Assembly (NCBI GenBank): GCA_028287225.1
Contig: JAQBPZ010000158.1
Span: 1-14,255, forward strand
Source of the DNA: Gemmatimonadota bacterium
GTDB lineage: Bacteria; Gemmatimonadota; Gemmatimonadetes; Gemmatimonadales; Gemmatimonadaceae
Direction of reading: 5' to 3'
DNA: 14,255 bases
Below are positions 1-7,262 of this stretch, one piece after another. Position numbers and translations under genes: made by a program. Position 1 is the first letter of the stretch. Each line of letters begins with the position of its first letter. The notes below the pieces were generated by a model, which did no database searches, had not been told where the DNA came from, and worked only from the letters and a program-made list of their open reading frames with translations.

Positions 1-151
1 AGTCTGTTGACGTTCGGCCCGGCTCGCCGAGGGCCAGGCCGCCACGACGATGGAATCCGCCGTTGAAAGACGACGATGCGACGAGGGGCCGGCGATCGCT
101 CGCCGGCCCCTCGTTTCACGGATGTGCGGTGTCCCCGATCTGCCGCCGCGA
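1..151. other. Left-edge intergenic sequence, possible tail of an upstream gene
   Basis: Little can be assigned here. Frame 1 on the plus strand is open from the left edge to a TGA at 64-66, so bases 1-66 could be the last 21 codons of a rightward gene beginning outside the window. The translated tail is Arg/Gly-rich and I do not recognise it. A long hairpin starts 15 bases after that stop. The rest, up to 151, is the space beyond the stop codon of the leftward gene at 152. The candidate C-terminus is only a guess from position and an open frame. Confidence 0.2.
82..113. terminator. GC-rich hairpin, probable bidirectional terminator
   Basis: A perfect 13-bp inverted repeat (82-94 and 101-113) encloses a 6-base loop. 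It lies 38 bases beyond the stop of the leftward gene ending at 152, and shortly after a possible rightward stop at 64-66. On the plus strand it is followed by a short T run (114-116); on the minus strand there is no T tract. That makes it a weak classical intrinsic terminator, although strong GC stems with poor T tracts are common in high-GC bacteria. It could instead be a transcript-stabilising 3' structure. Confidence 0.55.
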
Positions 152-1114
152 TCAATCGCGGTTGAGGACCCGCCAGGCCTTCACGCCCTCGTCGAAGTAT
201 TCCCAGACGGCGACCTTGTTCCGCTCGCGGCGGATGGAGTCGCGTGCATGGGCCAGCGAGTCGTACGTGCGATCCTTGAGGACGATCTTGCCCCCCTTGA
301 TCTCCGCGTACAGGTGCTCGCCGTCCACCGTCATGCGCAGCTTGCCCGCATTGGAGCCGGTGTCCTTCGCGGCCTCCTTGGCGGCCGGCTTGAGCTGCGT
401 GTCGCCACGCGGGGCCTTCGACGCGCGTCCTTCCTCGCTGCGCGAGCTGCGCGACGTGCTGCTGGGCGCGCTGGACTCGAGCTTGAGGTCGGGTCCGTCA
501 CGCCGCTCGCTCGAGGCCGCGGCTGGGGTGACACTCGCGGTGCCCGCGGAACCGTTCGCCGCGCGCCCGCTGCTCGATGAGCTGGCACCCGGCGTCCTGG
601 TGCTCGGCGCCTCGGGGGCGGGGGCCTGCGCCACCGCCTCGAAGGCCGGCTGGATCTCGAGCGGATTCCTGCCGCGAGCAGCGCCCGCGTCGATCAGCTC
701 CGGCTCGTTGTCCTGCTCGACGGTGAGGGAGGGGCTCGCCGCCCCGACCGCGGGAGACGCCGGAGCCGGGCTCGCCGCACGGGCCGGCTCGGACTGCTCT
801 GACGAAGGAGTGGGGGAAGCGGACGCCGGGAACGGCGCCCCCTTCCTGGCCGGAGACCGAGCGCCGCTGGCCGCGTTACCGGCGCTCGGAGACGTAGGGA
901 TTGCGGGGGAGTCCGAATGGAGATCCCGCAGCGTTGCCGGCGTGACGTCCTCGGTCTGCACGTTCCACAAGCGCAGTACCTCGAACTGGTCGTTGTTCAC
1001 GCCGATCAGGAACATGTCGCTGCCCCAGAGCCCGATTGGGGTGATGTCGTCACACGGCAGCTTGAGCCGCCGCATGGCCTGCATCGTTTCAGCCCGAAGT
1101 GCCAAAAGCCGCAT
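152..1114 (-). CDS. Hypothetical protein with disordered linker and RAMA-like C-terminal domain
   Basis: This 320-residue protein has three zones. Residues 1-65 look folded. Residues about 66-258 are a Ser/Ala/Pro-rich, charged linker with no predicted fold. Residues about 259-320 form a compact domain in which a Gly-Lys-Ile turn, an 'RTYDSLAHA' helix start and two tryptophans (VWEYF, AWRVL) resemble the RAMA domain (restriction enzyme adenine methylase associated), a small domain found with nucleic-acid-modifying proteins. The resemblance is by eye and uncertain. There is no signal peptide or membrane segment. The ATG at 1114 is preceded by GAGG at 5-base spacing, which supports this start over Met11 and Met14. 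It lies downstream of the exporter permease on the same strand, but a gap of 106 bases suggests its own promoter. The function is unknown; tethering a small binding domain on a flexible arm is inference. Confidence 0.7.
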   Translation of the reverse strand: MRLLALRAETMQAMRRLKLPCDDITPIGLWGSDMFLIGVNNDQFEVLRLWNVQTEDVTPATLRDLHSDSPAIPTSPSAGNAASGARSPARKGAPFPASASPTPSSEQSEPARAASPAPASPAVGAASPSLTVEQDNEPELIDAGAARGRNPLEIQPAFEAVAQAPAPEAPSTRTPGASSSSSGRAANGSAGTASVTPAAASSERRDGPDLKLESSAPSSTSRSSRSEEGRASKAPRGDTQLKPAAKEAAKDTGSNAGKLRMTVDGEHLYAEIKGGKIVLKDRTYDSLAHARDSIRRERNKVAVWEYFDEGVKAWRVLNRD

Positions 1115-1220
1115 GCGATCCTCAGTCGTGATTCACAGTCAGGGACGCTCGCGCCCCGGTGAGACAACGCCGCAATATGGGGCGCCGCCAGCCAGACGAC
1201 CAGAGCAGATTGGCCGAAGC
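1115..1220. other. Intergenic region between permease and hypothetical gene
   Basis: This short spacer must hold the 3' end of the exporter transcript and any promoter of the leftward gene starting at 1114. Reading leftward, a GAGG Shine-Dalgarno motif stands just before the start. I found no convincing -35/-10 pair; an AT-rich patch (CATATT on the minus strand, around 1175) is the only candidate. No strong terminator hairpin was seen. Confidence 0.3.
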
Positions 1221-2555
1221 TCACCCCGCATACCGCACCCACCGGGCCAGCTCGGCGAAGGATGGCCGTTTTCCGTACATCAGGAGCCCGACGCGGTAGA
1301 TTCGGGCAGAAAGCCAGATCGCCACCAGCGCCGCGAGCCCCACCCCCACCAGCGAGCCCGCCACCTCGTACCAGGGCACCGAGACGAGGATCATCCGCAT
1401 CGGCATCAGGATCGGTGCCGAGAAGGGGATCACCGTCATGACCCTGGCGAAGGAGCTGTTCGGCTGGGTCAGGATGGGGGTCATGAAGACGATGGACGAC
1501 ACCAGGAGCAGCATCACCGGCATGGCCGCCTGCTGCGCGTCCTCCTGGCTGTTCACCATGGCCCCGACGGCCGCGAAGAGCGACGAATAGAAGATGAAGC
1601 CGAGCAGGAAGAAGCCGAGCATGGCCAGCCCGGAGCCCAGCGAGAGCGAGGGGAGCGCGGCCATCACGGCGGCGGCACTCGTCGGCCCCCCCGCGGCGCC
1701 GGGCCCCGCGAGCCGCGTGAGCAGCATCGGCACCAGGTAGGTCGCCATCGCGAAGCTCAGCCCCAGCCAGGCCAGCACCTGGGTGAGCGCCACGGCCCCC
1801 ACGCCGAGCACCTTGCCCGCCAGGAGGGTGTCGGTGCTGACGCTGGACACCACCACCTCCGCCACGCGCGTCGTCTTCTCCTCCATGACGCCGCGCAGGA
1901 TCATCTGCCCATAGATGATGATCATCATGTACAGCAGGAAGGCGATGAGGTAGCCGACCGCGACGGCGCCGAGTCCGCTGCCCTTCTCGCGCCCCTGGTC
2001 GCCGACCTTCTCGGTCACGAGGTCGAGCCGAACCCCGGTGAGCCGCGCGACGCGGTTGGCGTCGAGCCCCTCGTTGGTGAGGCGCTGGGCCAGCACCTGC
2101 TGCCGCACGATGGCGCCCAGCGCGCCGACGTCGCCGAGCGAGCCGGCGTTGCGGCCGGCGTAGTGGGCCGACCGGCCCGCGACGGTGCTGCTGTCCAGCA
2201 CGAGGTAGCCGCGGAGCTCCTTGTGCTGCACCTGGAGCAGGGCGCGGTCCTCCTCGCGCGGCACGGCGTCGGCCGCGACGGCGCGGACGTCCGCGTTCGG
2301 CGAGAGGGGATACGCCTGCTTGAGCGCCGCGGCGATCCGATCGCCCATCCCCATGCCCGACGCATCGATGATGGCGATGTTGGCCATGTCCGTGGACGAC
2401 TGCGTGCGCGCCGCGATGACGGTGGGGAGCACCGTGATGGTGCCGAAGAACACCGGGCCGAGCAGGGTCACGATGAGGAACCACTTGGAGCGAACGCGCT
2501 CGAGGTATTCGCGCTTGAACACGACACCGAGCTTTCGCATGTCAACCCTGGCCAC
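1221..2555 (-). CDS. ABC-2 type exporter permease, NatB/YhaP-like
   Basis: This is the membrane subunit of an ABC exporter, partner of the ATPase encoded just upstream. The N-terminal helix (about residues 25-48) is followed by a large extracytoplasmic region (about 50-195). A block of five or six further helices then runs from about 197 to 420. The motif MEEKTTRVAEVVVSSVS (224-240), between helix 2 and helix 3, is the classic NatB/ABC2_membrane_3 signature after the second helix. Family members export sodium or, in other lineages, drugs and peptides; the substrate here cannot be read from sequence. The start is ambiguous. The GTG at 2555 has a strong AGGAGG-type site at proper spacing but overlaps the ATPase gene by 14 bases. 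The ATG at 2540, one base after the ATPase stop, gives the more usual N-terminus MRKLGVVFKRE and has an AGGG site. Either way the two genes are translationally coupled. No strong promoter was found between them. Confidence 0.9.
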   Translation of the reverse strand: MARVDMRKLGVVFKREYLERVRSKWFLIVTLLGPVFFGTITVLPTVIAARTQSSTDMANIAIIDASGMGMGDRIAAALKQAYPLSPNADVRAVAADAVPREEDRALLQVQHKELRGYLVLDSSTVAGRSAHYAGRNAGSLGDVGALGAIVRQQVLAQRLTNEGLDANRVARLTGVRLDLVTEKVGDQGREKGSGLGAVAVGYLIAFLLYMMIIIYGQMILRGVMEEKTTRVAEVVVSSVSTDTLLAGKVLGVGAVALTQVLAWLGLSFAMATYLVPMLLTRLAGPGAAGGPTSAAAVMAALPSLSLGSGLAMLGFFLLGFIFYSSLFAAVGAMVNSQEDAQQAAMPVMLLLVSSIVFMTPILTQPNSSFARVMTVIPFSAPILMPMRMILVSVPWYEVAGSLVGVGLAALVAIWLSARIYRVGLLMYGKRPSFAELARWVRYAG

Positions 2556-3507
2556 TCATGCCCTCCTCGACGCCCGTGGCGCCGACTTTTTCAAGGAAGA
2601 TCTGGTGCAGCGACGGCTGCATCAGCTCGAAACGGTGGATCGGCGCGCCGGTCTCGTACACGCGCCGCAGCAGCTGCTGCGGGTCCGCGCCGGCGGCCAG
2701 CTCGATCTCGTAGAAGCGGTTCTGGTCGTCCACGCGGCCGACGAGCGCGCGATCCGCGAGGATGGCGGCAATGGATGCGCGGTGCTCGCCGCCCACGTCC
2801 AGGGCCACGGTGCGCGTGCCGGCCGAGGCCTTCACGTCGCTCACCATGCCGTCGAGCACCTTGTCGCCGTGGGCGATGATGCACACCGCGTCGCACAGCC
2901 GCTCCGCGTTGTCCATGAGGTGGGTGCTGAAGATCACGGTCTTGCCCCGCGCCTTGAGCTCCACGATGGTGTCCTTGAGCGCCTGCGCGTTGATCGGGTC
3001 GAGCCCCGAGAAGGGCTCGTCGAGGATCACGAGATCGGGATCGTGCAGCAGCGTCCCGATGAACTGCACCTTCTGCTGCATCCCGCGCGAGAGCTCGTCG
3101 ATCTTCGCGAGCCCCCAGTCCTTCTCGGGCGTCTTGAGCTGGAACCGCTCGAGCCATTCCTCGATCCGCTGCTCGGCCACCTTGCCGGGCACCCCCTTCA
3201 GCTCCGCGAGGAACCGGAGCACCCGGCGCACCTGCATCTTCTTGTACAGGCCGCGCTCCTCGGGGAGGTAGCCGATGCGGTCGGTGGCGCCGGAGGTGAG
3301 GTGGGGCTGCCCGAACAGCGAGATCGTCCCCGTGTCGGGCACGATGATGTTCAGGATCATGCGGATCGTCGTGGTCTTGCCCGCACCATTGGGACCGAGC
3401 AGGCCGTAGACCGAGCCGCGCGGCACCTGCAGCGAGAGGTCGCGCACCGCGACGTGGGCGGCATAGCGCTTCCCGACGTTGCGGATATCGATTGCGTAAT
3501 CAGGCAT
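2542..3507 (-). CDS. ABC exporter ATP-binding protein, NatA/YhaQ-like
   Basis: This 321-residue nucleotide-binding subunit powers the adjacent NatB-like permease at the cytoplasmic face. Visible motifs are Walker A GPNGAGKT (38-45), the YLPEERGLY segment (80-88) in which Glu replaces the usual Q-loop Gln as is normal for this subfamily, signature LSRGMQQK (139-146), Walker B VILDEP (160-165) and the switch histidine His196. The C-terminal 80 or so residues, ending near the motif PSLHQIFLEKVG, match the DUF4162-type domain of NatA-like ATPases. The frame stays open upstream to 3774, but homology begins at the ATG at 3507 and upstream codons overlap the divergent gene. The sequence before the ATG is pyrimidine-rich and lacks a Shine-Dalgarno site. 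All catalytic motifs are intact. The substrate is unknown. Confidence 0.92.
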   Translation of the reverse strand: MPDYAIDIRNVGKRYAAHVAVRDLSLQVPRGSVYGLLGPNGAGKTTTIRMILNIIVPDTGTISLFGQPHLTSGATDRIGYLPEERGLYKKMQVRRVLRFLAELKGVPGKVAEQRIEEWLERFQLKTPEKDWGLAKIDELSRGMQQKVQFIGTLLHDPDLVILDEPFSGLDPINAQALKDTIVELKARGKTVIFSTHLMDNAERLCDAVCIIAHGDKVLDGMVSDVKASAGTRTVALDVGGEHRASIAAILADRALVGRVDDQNRFYEIELAAGADPQQLLRRVYETGAPIHRFELMQPSLHQIFLEKVGATGVEEGMSGQG

Positions 3508-3601
3508 GGGAGGGGGTGAGGGCTGCCCCAATATACGAGGCCCGCCGTGGCTTGTTTCGGGGAGCCTTGACCGCCCGCCCGCCGGCGCGCGAGATTCGGC
3601 C
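3508..3601. promoter_or_regulatory. Divergent promoter region between exporter and importer operons
   Basis: These 94 bases separate two divergent starts (ATG at 3507 leftward, GTG at 3602 rightward), so both promoters should lie here or overlap the starts. Leftward, TATATT at 3530-3535 is a good -10 candidate, with a weak -35 (GAAACA, 3553-3558) at 17-base spacing; this predicts a leader of about 15 bases without a Shine-Dalgarno site. Rightward, TTGACC at 3567-3572 followed 18 bases later by GAGATT (3591-3596) is a weak pair that would place the transcript start almost on the GTG. No Moco-type riboswitch or clear operator palindrome was recognised. Confidence 0.35.
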
Positions 3602-4567
3602 GTGACACTTCGCCGGCGCCTCGCCGCCCTCTCGCTGCCGCTTGCGGCGCTCGCCGCCTGTTCCGCACCCCCAGAGGCCCGCATGGCCGGCACGCGCGAC
3701 ACGGTCACCGTGTTCGCCGCCGCCAGCCTGAGCGCCCCGCTGCTCGCCGTCCGCGACAGCTTCGCGCGCCGCACGGGCGCGGTGGTGCGCGAGGAGCACG
3801 GCGGCTCCCTGGAGCTCGCGCGGCGCGTTACCGAGCTGCACCGCGTGCCCGACGTGATCGCGCTCGCCGATCAGGAAGTGTTCAGCGAGCTCCTCGTGCC
3901 GCGCGCCGCGCGCTGGTATGCGCGGTTCGCCACCAACCGCATGGTGGTGGCCTTCACGGCGCGCTCGCGGCACGCCGCCGAGATGGATGCCGCAGGCTGG
4001 TGGCGAACGCTGCTGCGCGACGACGTGCTCGTGGGCCGCACCGACCCCGAGCTCGCCCCAGCCGGCTACCGCGCCCTCATCACCTTCGCCCTGGCCGAGG
4101 GCTACTATCACGAGCCGGGTCTGGCGGCGCGGCTCACCGCGCATTCGCCGCGCCGGCTGCAGCGCGGCAACGCGGCGGAGCTGGCCGCGCTCCTCGAGGC
4201 GGGAGAGCTGGACTACATCGTGGACTACGAGTCGCTGGCGCGCGCGCACGGCTTCCGGTGGGTGCGGCTCCCGCCCGAGATCGACCTGGGCGACGCGAGC
4301 CACGCCGCGCGCTATGCGACCGCCGCGGTGCGGGTCCGGTCGGGCCGCGATTCCATCACGCGACGCGGGGCCCCGATCCTCTACGGCGTGAGCGTGCCCT
4401 CCGGCGCCAGTCATCCCGCGGCCGGCGCCCGCTTCGTGGCGCTGCTGCTGGGCAGGGAAGGACGCGCGATGATGCGGCGCCAGCACGTGGAGTCCCTGGC
4501 GCGGCCGGAGCTGGTCGGCGACTCGGTGCCCGCCGTGGTGCGGGACGCCGTGGCACAGTCGCCATGA
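3602..4567 (+). CDS. wtpA: WtpA-like tungstate/molybdate-class substrate-binding lipoprotein
   Basis: This 321-residue binding protein is predicted to deliver an oxyanion to the WtpB/WtpC-like importer encoded downstream. A positively charged N-terminus, a hydrophobic stretch and the lipobox LAAC (17-20, Cys20) mark a lipoprotein anchored outside the membrane. Family landmarks in order are VFAAASLSAP (37-46), WYARFATNRMVVAF (105-118), GRTDPELAPAGYR (145-157), DYIVDYESLA (204-213), LPPEIDLG (223-230), ARYATAAVRV (236-245) and ILYGVSVP (259-266). They follow the WtpA/archaeal ModA pattern rather than enterobacterial ModA. The GTG start at 3602 is chosen because it places the signal peptide correctly; the frame opens at 3506 but that extension has no homology. 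The Shine-Dalgarno site is weak. Two positions expected to hold ligand carboxylates appear changed (Ala152; Asp208 instead of Glu), so the true anion is uncertain. The gene overlaps the next one by ATGA. Confidence 0.88.
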   Translation: MTLRRRLAALSLPLAALAACSAPPEARMAGTRDTVTVFAAASLSAPLLAVRDSFARRTGAVVREEHGGSLELARRVTELHRVPDVIALADQEVFSELLVPRAARWYARFATNRMVVAFTARSRHAAEMDAAGWWRTLLRDDVLVGRTDPELAPAGYRALITFALAEGYYHEPGLAARLTAHSPRRLQRGNAAELAALLEAGELDYIVDYESLARAHGFRWVRLPPEIDLGDASHAARYATAAVRVRSGRDSITRRGAPILYGVSVPSGASHPAAGARFVALLLGREGRAMMRRQHVESLARPELVGDSVPAVVRDAVAQSP

Positions 4568-6444
4568 CGGCGGCCTCGCGCGCCACGGTCGGCGCCCCCC
4601 CCGGCGTCTCGCGCCATGCGGGGCGAGCGCTCGCGGTCGTGATGATCCTGGGCATGCTGTACGTGGCGCGCCATCTCGACCGCGGCTGGGTGCCGAGCGA
4701 CGACGGGGTGCTGGCGCACGCCGCGGAGCGAGCGCTGCGAGGCCAGCTCCCGCACCGCGACTTCGACGACCTCTACACCGGCGGGCTCGCCCTCTGGGAC
4801 GCCGCTGCCTTCCGGCTCTTCGGGGTCACGCTCCTCTCGCTGCGCCTCGCCCTCTTCGGCGTCTTCACGCTCTGGATACCCGCGGTGTTCTACCTCGCCA
4901 CGCGCGTGTGTACGCCGGTGCGCGCGGCGTTCGTCACCTTTCTCGCGATCGTCTGGTCGCTGCCGAACTACAACGCGGCCATGCCGTCGTGGTACAACCT
5001 GTTCCTGGCCACCTTCGCGATCGCCGCGGTCGCGCGATCCGTGGAGACGGGCGGGCAGCGCCGGTGGCTGGTCGTCGCGGGGATCGCGGCCGGCCTGTCG
5101 ATCCTGGTGAAGGTCGTCGGGCTCTACCTGGTGGCCGGCATCCTCCTGTCCTGCGTGTACGACGAGCAGCTGGCCGCGCAGGCGGACCGCGGCGAGCACG
5201 CCACGGGGGGCCGAGGGTACTCGATCTTCGTCACGGCCTGCCTCACCCTCTTCGTCGCGGCGCTCGCGCTGCTGGTGCGCCGCGACCTCGGCGCCTCGGA
5301 GCTCCTGCAGTTCCTCGTGCCCGGGGCAGCGCTCGCGGCATTCCTCGTGCGCCGCGAGTGGGCCCTGCAGGCAGGCCCATCGGCGCCCCGCATGCGACGC
5401 CTGTTCCGCACCACGCTCCCCTTCATCGCCGGCGTCACGCTGCCGGTCGCGCTCTTCCTGGTGCCGTACCTGCGCAGCGAGTCGGTGCCGGCGCTCTTGA
5501 ACGGCGTGTTCGTGCTCCCCATGCGTCGCTTCGACATCGTGACGCGCAAGCTGCCACCGCTCTACACGGTGCTGGCGGTGCTGCCGCTCCTCGCGTGTGC
5601 GTGGGCCGCGCGGCGCGTGCGACGTCCGCTGCGGTGGTACGAGGCAGCCGCGCTCGCGGCGTTCGTGGTGGTCTTCGTGCGCGCCACCGGCACCTACGCG
5701 CCGCTCTACCGATTCGTGTGGCACTCCGTGCGCGGGCTGCTGCCGCCACTCGTGCTCGGCGGATTATGGCTGCTGTCGCATCCGCGGAACGCCGACCGCG
5801 CGCGGCCCGCCCTCTCGCGGTGGACGTTCCTGCTGCTGGCCTGCACGGCGATGTGCAGCCTGGTGCAGTTTCCCTTCGCCGCCCCGCTCTACTTCGCCTA
5901 CGTCGCGCCGCTGGTGATCCTCTCGGCGCTCATGGTGCTCCAGTACGCCGGCCCGCTCCCGCCGGCGCTGCCGCGGACGGTGCTGGGCATCTACATGCTG
6001 TTCGCGATGTTCCGCATGAACATCAGCGCGCTCACCCGCATGGGCGTGGACCACGTGCCCTTCTTCGGCACCAAGGCGCTCGCGCTCCCGCGCGCGGGCA
6101 TCCGGATCTCGCGTGGCGAGCAGGCGATCTACGATGGCATCGTGCCCGCCCTCGTGCGTCACGCCCGCGGCGGCGCCACGTGGGCCGGGCCGGACCTGCC
6201 GGAGATCTACTTTCTCTCGGGACTGCGCAATCCCACGCGGGCGCTGTCGGAGATGCTGAGCACCGACGACCTCGGCACCGACGGGCTGCTGCGACTTCTC
6301 GAGGCGCAGGGCATCACGGCCATCGTGCTCAACCAGAACAGCTACTACTCGCACCCGCTCGCGCCGGAGATCCAGGCCGCGCTCGAGCGCCGGTACCCGT
6401 TCGCCGAGGACTACGGACCGCTCCAGCTTCGCTGGCGCACATGA
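4564..6444 (+). CDS. Polytopic GT-C-like glycosyltransferase embedded in the wtp operon
   Basis: This 626-residue protein has about a dozen hydrophobic helices spread over roughly residues 22-490, then a soluble C-terminal part (about 500-626). After the first helix comes the loop GWVPSDDGVLAHAAERALRG (41-60) with the acid pair Asp46-Asp47, followed by HRDFDDLYTGG (64-74). This acidic first loop is the hallmark of GT-C enzymes (ArnT/PMT/GT39-like), which transfer a sugar from a polyprenyl-phosphate donor on the outer face of the membrane. Donor and acceptor cannot be inferred. The gene starts on an ATGA overlap with wtpA and ends on another ATGA overlap with wtpB, so it is translationally coupled inside the importer operon, an unusual place for a glycosyltransferase. 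No frameshift or compositional break was noticed. Confidence 0.85.
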   Translation: MTAASRATVGAPPGVSRHAGRALAVVMILGMLYVARHLDRGWVPSDDGVLAHAAERALRGQLPHRDFDDLYTGGLALWDAAAFRLFGVTLLSLRLALFGVFTLWIPAVFYLATRVCTPVRAAFVTFLAIVWSLPNYNAAMPSWYNLFLATFAIAAVARSVETGGQRRWLVVAGIAAGLSILVKVVGLYLVAGILLSCVYDEQLAAQADRGEHATGGRGYSIFVTACLTLFVAALALLVRRDLGASELLQFLVPGAALAAFLVRREWALQAGPSAPRMRRLFRTTLPFIAGVTLPVALFLVPYLRSESVPALLNGVFVLPMRRFDIVTRKLPPLYTVLAVLPLLACAWAARRVRRPLRWYEAAALAAFVVVFVRATGTYAPLYRFVWHSVRGLLPPLVLGGLWLLSHPRNADRARPALSRWTFLLLACTAMCSLVQFPFAAPLYFAYVAPLVILSALMVLQYAGPLPPALPRTVLGIYMLFAMFRMNISALTRMGVDHVPFFGTKALALPRAGIRISRGEQAIYDGIVPALVRHARGGATWAGPDLPEIYFLSGLRNPTRALSEMLSTDDLGTDGLLRLLEAQGITAIVLNQNSYYSHPLAPEIQAALERRYPFAEDYGPLQLRWRT

Positions 6445-7262
6445 CGGCCGCCGCGCGCCACGCACGCGCCGGACACCGGGTGGCGGTCGCCGCCGCCGCC
6501 GGCGGGGCGATGGTGCTGCTGGTGCTCCTGCTGGTGCCGGTGCTGCTGCTCGTGGCGCGCGGCGGCGCGACCGGCCTGCGGCAGCTCGGCTCGGATGCCG
6601 AGCTCGCGTCGTCACTCCTCCTCACGAGCGCATGCGCCACCGCCGCGACGCTCCTGATGGTGACGCTCGGCACTCCGCTCGCCTGGGTGCTCGCCCGGAG
6701 CGAGTCGCGCGTCGCCGGGGGCCTTTCCGCGCTGCTCGAGCTGCCGCTGCTGATTCCGCATCCCGTGGCCGGCATCGCCCTGCTGCTGGCGTTCGGGCGC
6801 GCGAGTCCGGCCGGTTCGGCGCTCGCGGCGGCGGGGCTGTCCATCGTGGGCTCGCCCCTCGGCATCGGGCTCGCCATGCTGTTCGTTGCCGGGCCTCTGT
6901 ACCTCAGCGCCGCGCGCGAGGCCATCTCGCGCGTGGATCGCCGCTACGAGCAGGTGGCCCGGACGCTCGGCGACAGCCCCTCGCGCGCCGCGTGGCGCGT
7001 GACGCGCCCGCTGGCCGGCCGCGGCCTCCTGGCCGCCGCGGTCGTGATGTGGGCGCGCGCCGTGAGCGAGTTCGGCGCCATCGTGATCCTCACGTACAAT
7101 CCGAAGGTGGCGAGCGTGCTGTCGTACGACCGCTTCACTGCGTACGGGCTGGACGCCGCGCTCCCCGTGGCCGCGGTGCTGGTGCTGCTCGCGCTCGTTC
7201 CGATGCTCGTGCTCCGGTCGCTGCGCGCGCTGCCCCTGCTCGACGGCGTGGAGCGCTCGTGA
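6441..7262 (+). CDS. wtpB: Tungstate/molybdate-class ABC importer permease, WtpB/ModB-like
   Basis: This 273-residue integral membrane protein forms the channel of the oxyanion importer. About six helices are visible (near 15-38, 55-83, 96-118, 132-156, 195-218 and 240-260). The cytoplasmic EAA loop that docks to the ATPase lies at about 170-192 (EQVARTLGDSPSRAAWRVTRP). It is followed by the well-conserved segment ARAVSEFGAIVIL (205-217), typical of ModB/WtpB/CysT-type permeases. The ATG at 6441 overlaps the preceding stop as ATGA, and the 3' end overlaps the ATPase start as GTGA, so subunit synthesis looks coupled. The family is clear. Tungstate versus molybdate (or sulfate) cannot be told from the permease alone; the WtpA-type binding protein favours the Wtp name. 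Confidence 0.88.
   Translation: MTAAARHARAGHRVAVAAAAGGAMVLLVLLLVPVLLLVARGGATGLRQLGSDAELASSLLLTSACATAATLLMVTLGTPLAWVLARSESRVAGGLSALLELPLLIPHPVAGIALLLAFGRASPAGSALAAAGLSIVGSPLGIGLAMLFVAGPLYLSAAREAISRVDRRYEQVARTLGDSPSRAAWRVTRPLAGRGLLAAAVVMWARAVSEFGAIVILTYNPKVASVLSYDRFTAYGLDAALPVAAVLVLLALVPMLVLRSLRALPLLDGVERS

Noticed and set aside
63..2879. Long plus-strand open frame across the left arm
   Set aside because: It is antisense to the hypothetical gene, the permease and part of the ATPase, all of which have recognisable structure or motifs. Its translation is rich in His, Arg and Gly with no motifs, as expected for a GC-rich shadow frame.
3506..3601. Earlier ATG start (3506) for the WtpA-like protein
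   Set aside because: It would bury the signal peptide 32 residues inside the protein. The GTG at 3602 puts the lipobox cysteine at residue 20.
3508..3601. Molybdenum cofactor riboswitch or ModE operator ahead of the importer
   Set aside because: The 94-base region is too short for the riboswitch on top of both promoters, and I see no matching palindrome or stem set.
3508..3774. N-terminal extension of the NatA-like ATPase up to 3774
   Set aside because: Homology begins at the ATG at 3507. The extension would overlap the signal peptide region of the divergent wtpA-like gene and is low-complexity.
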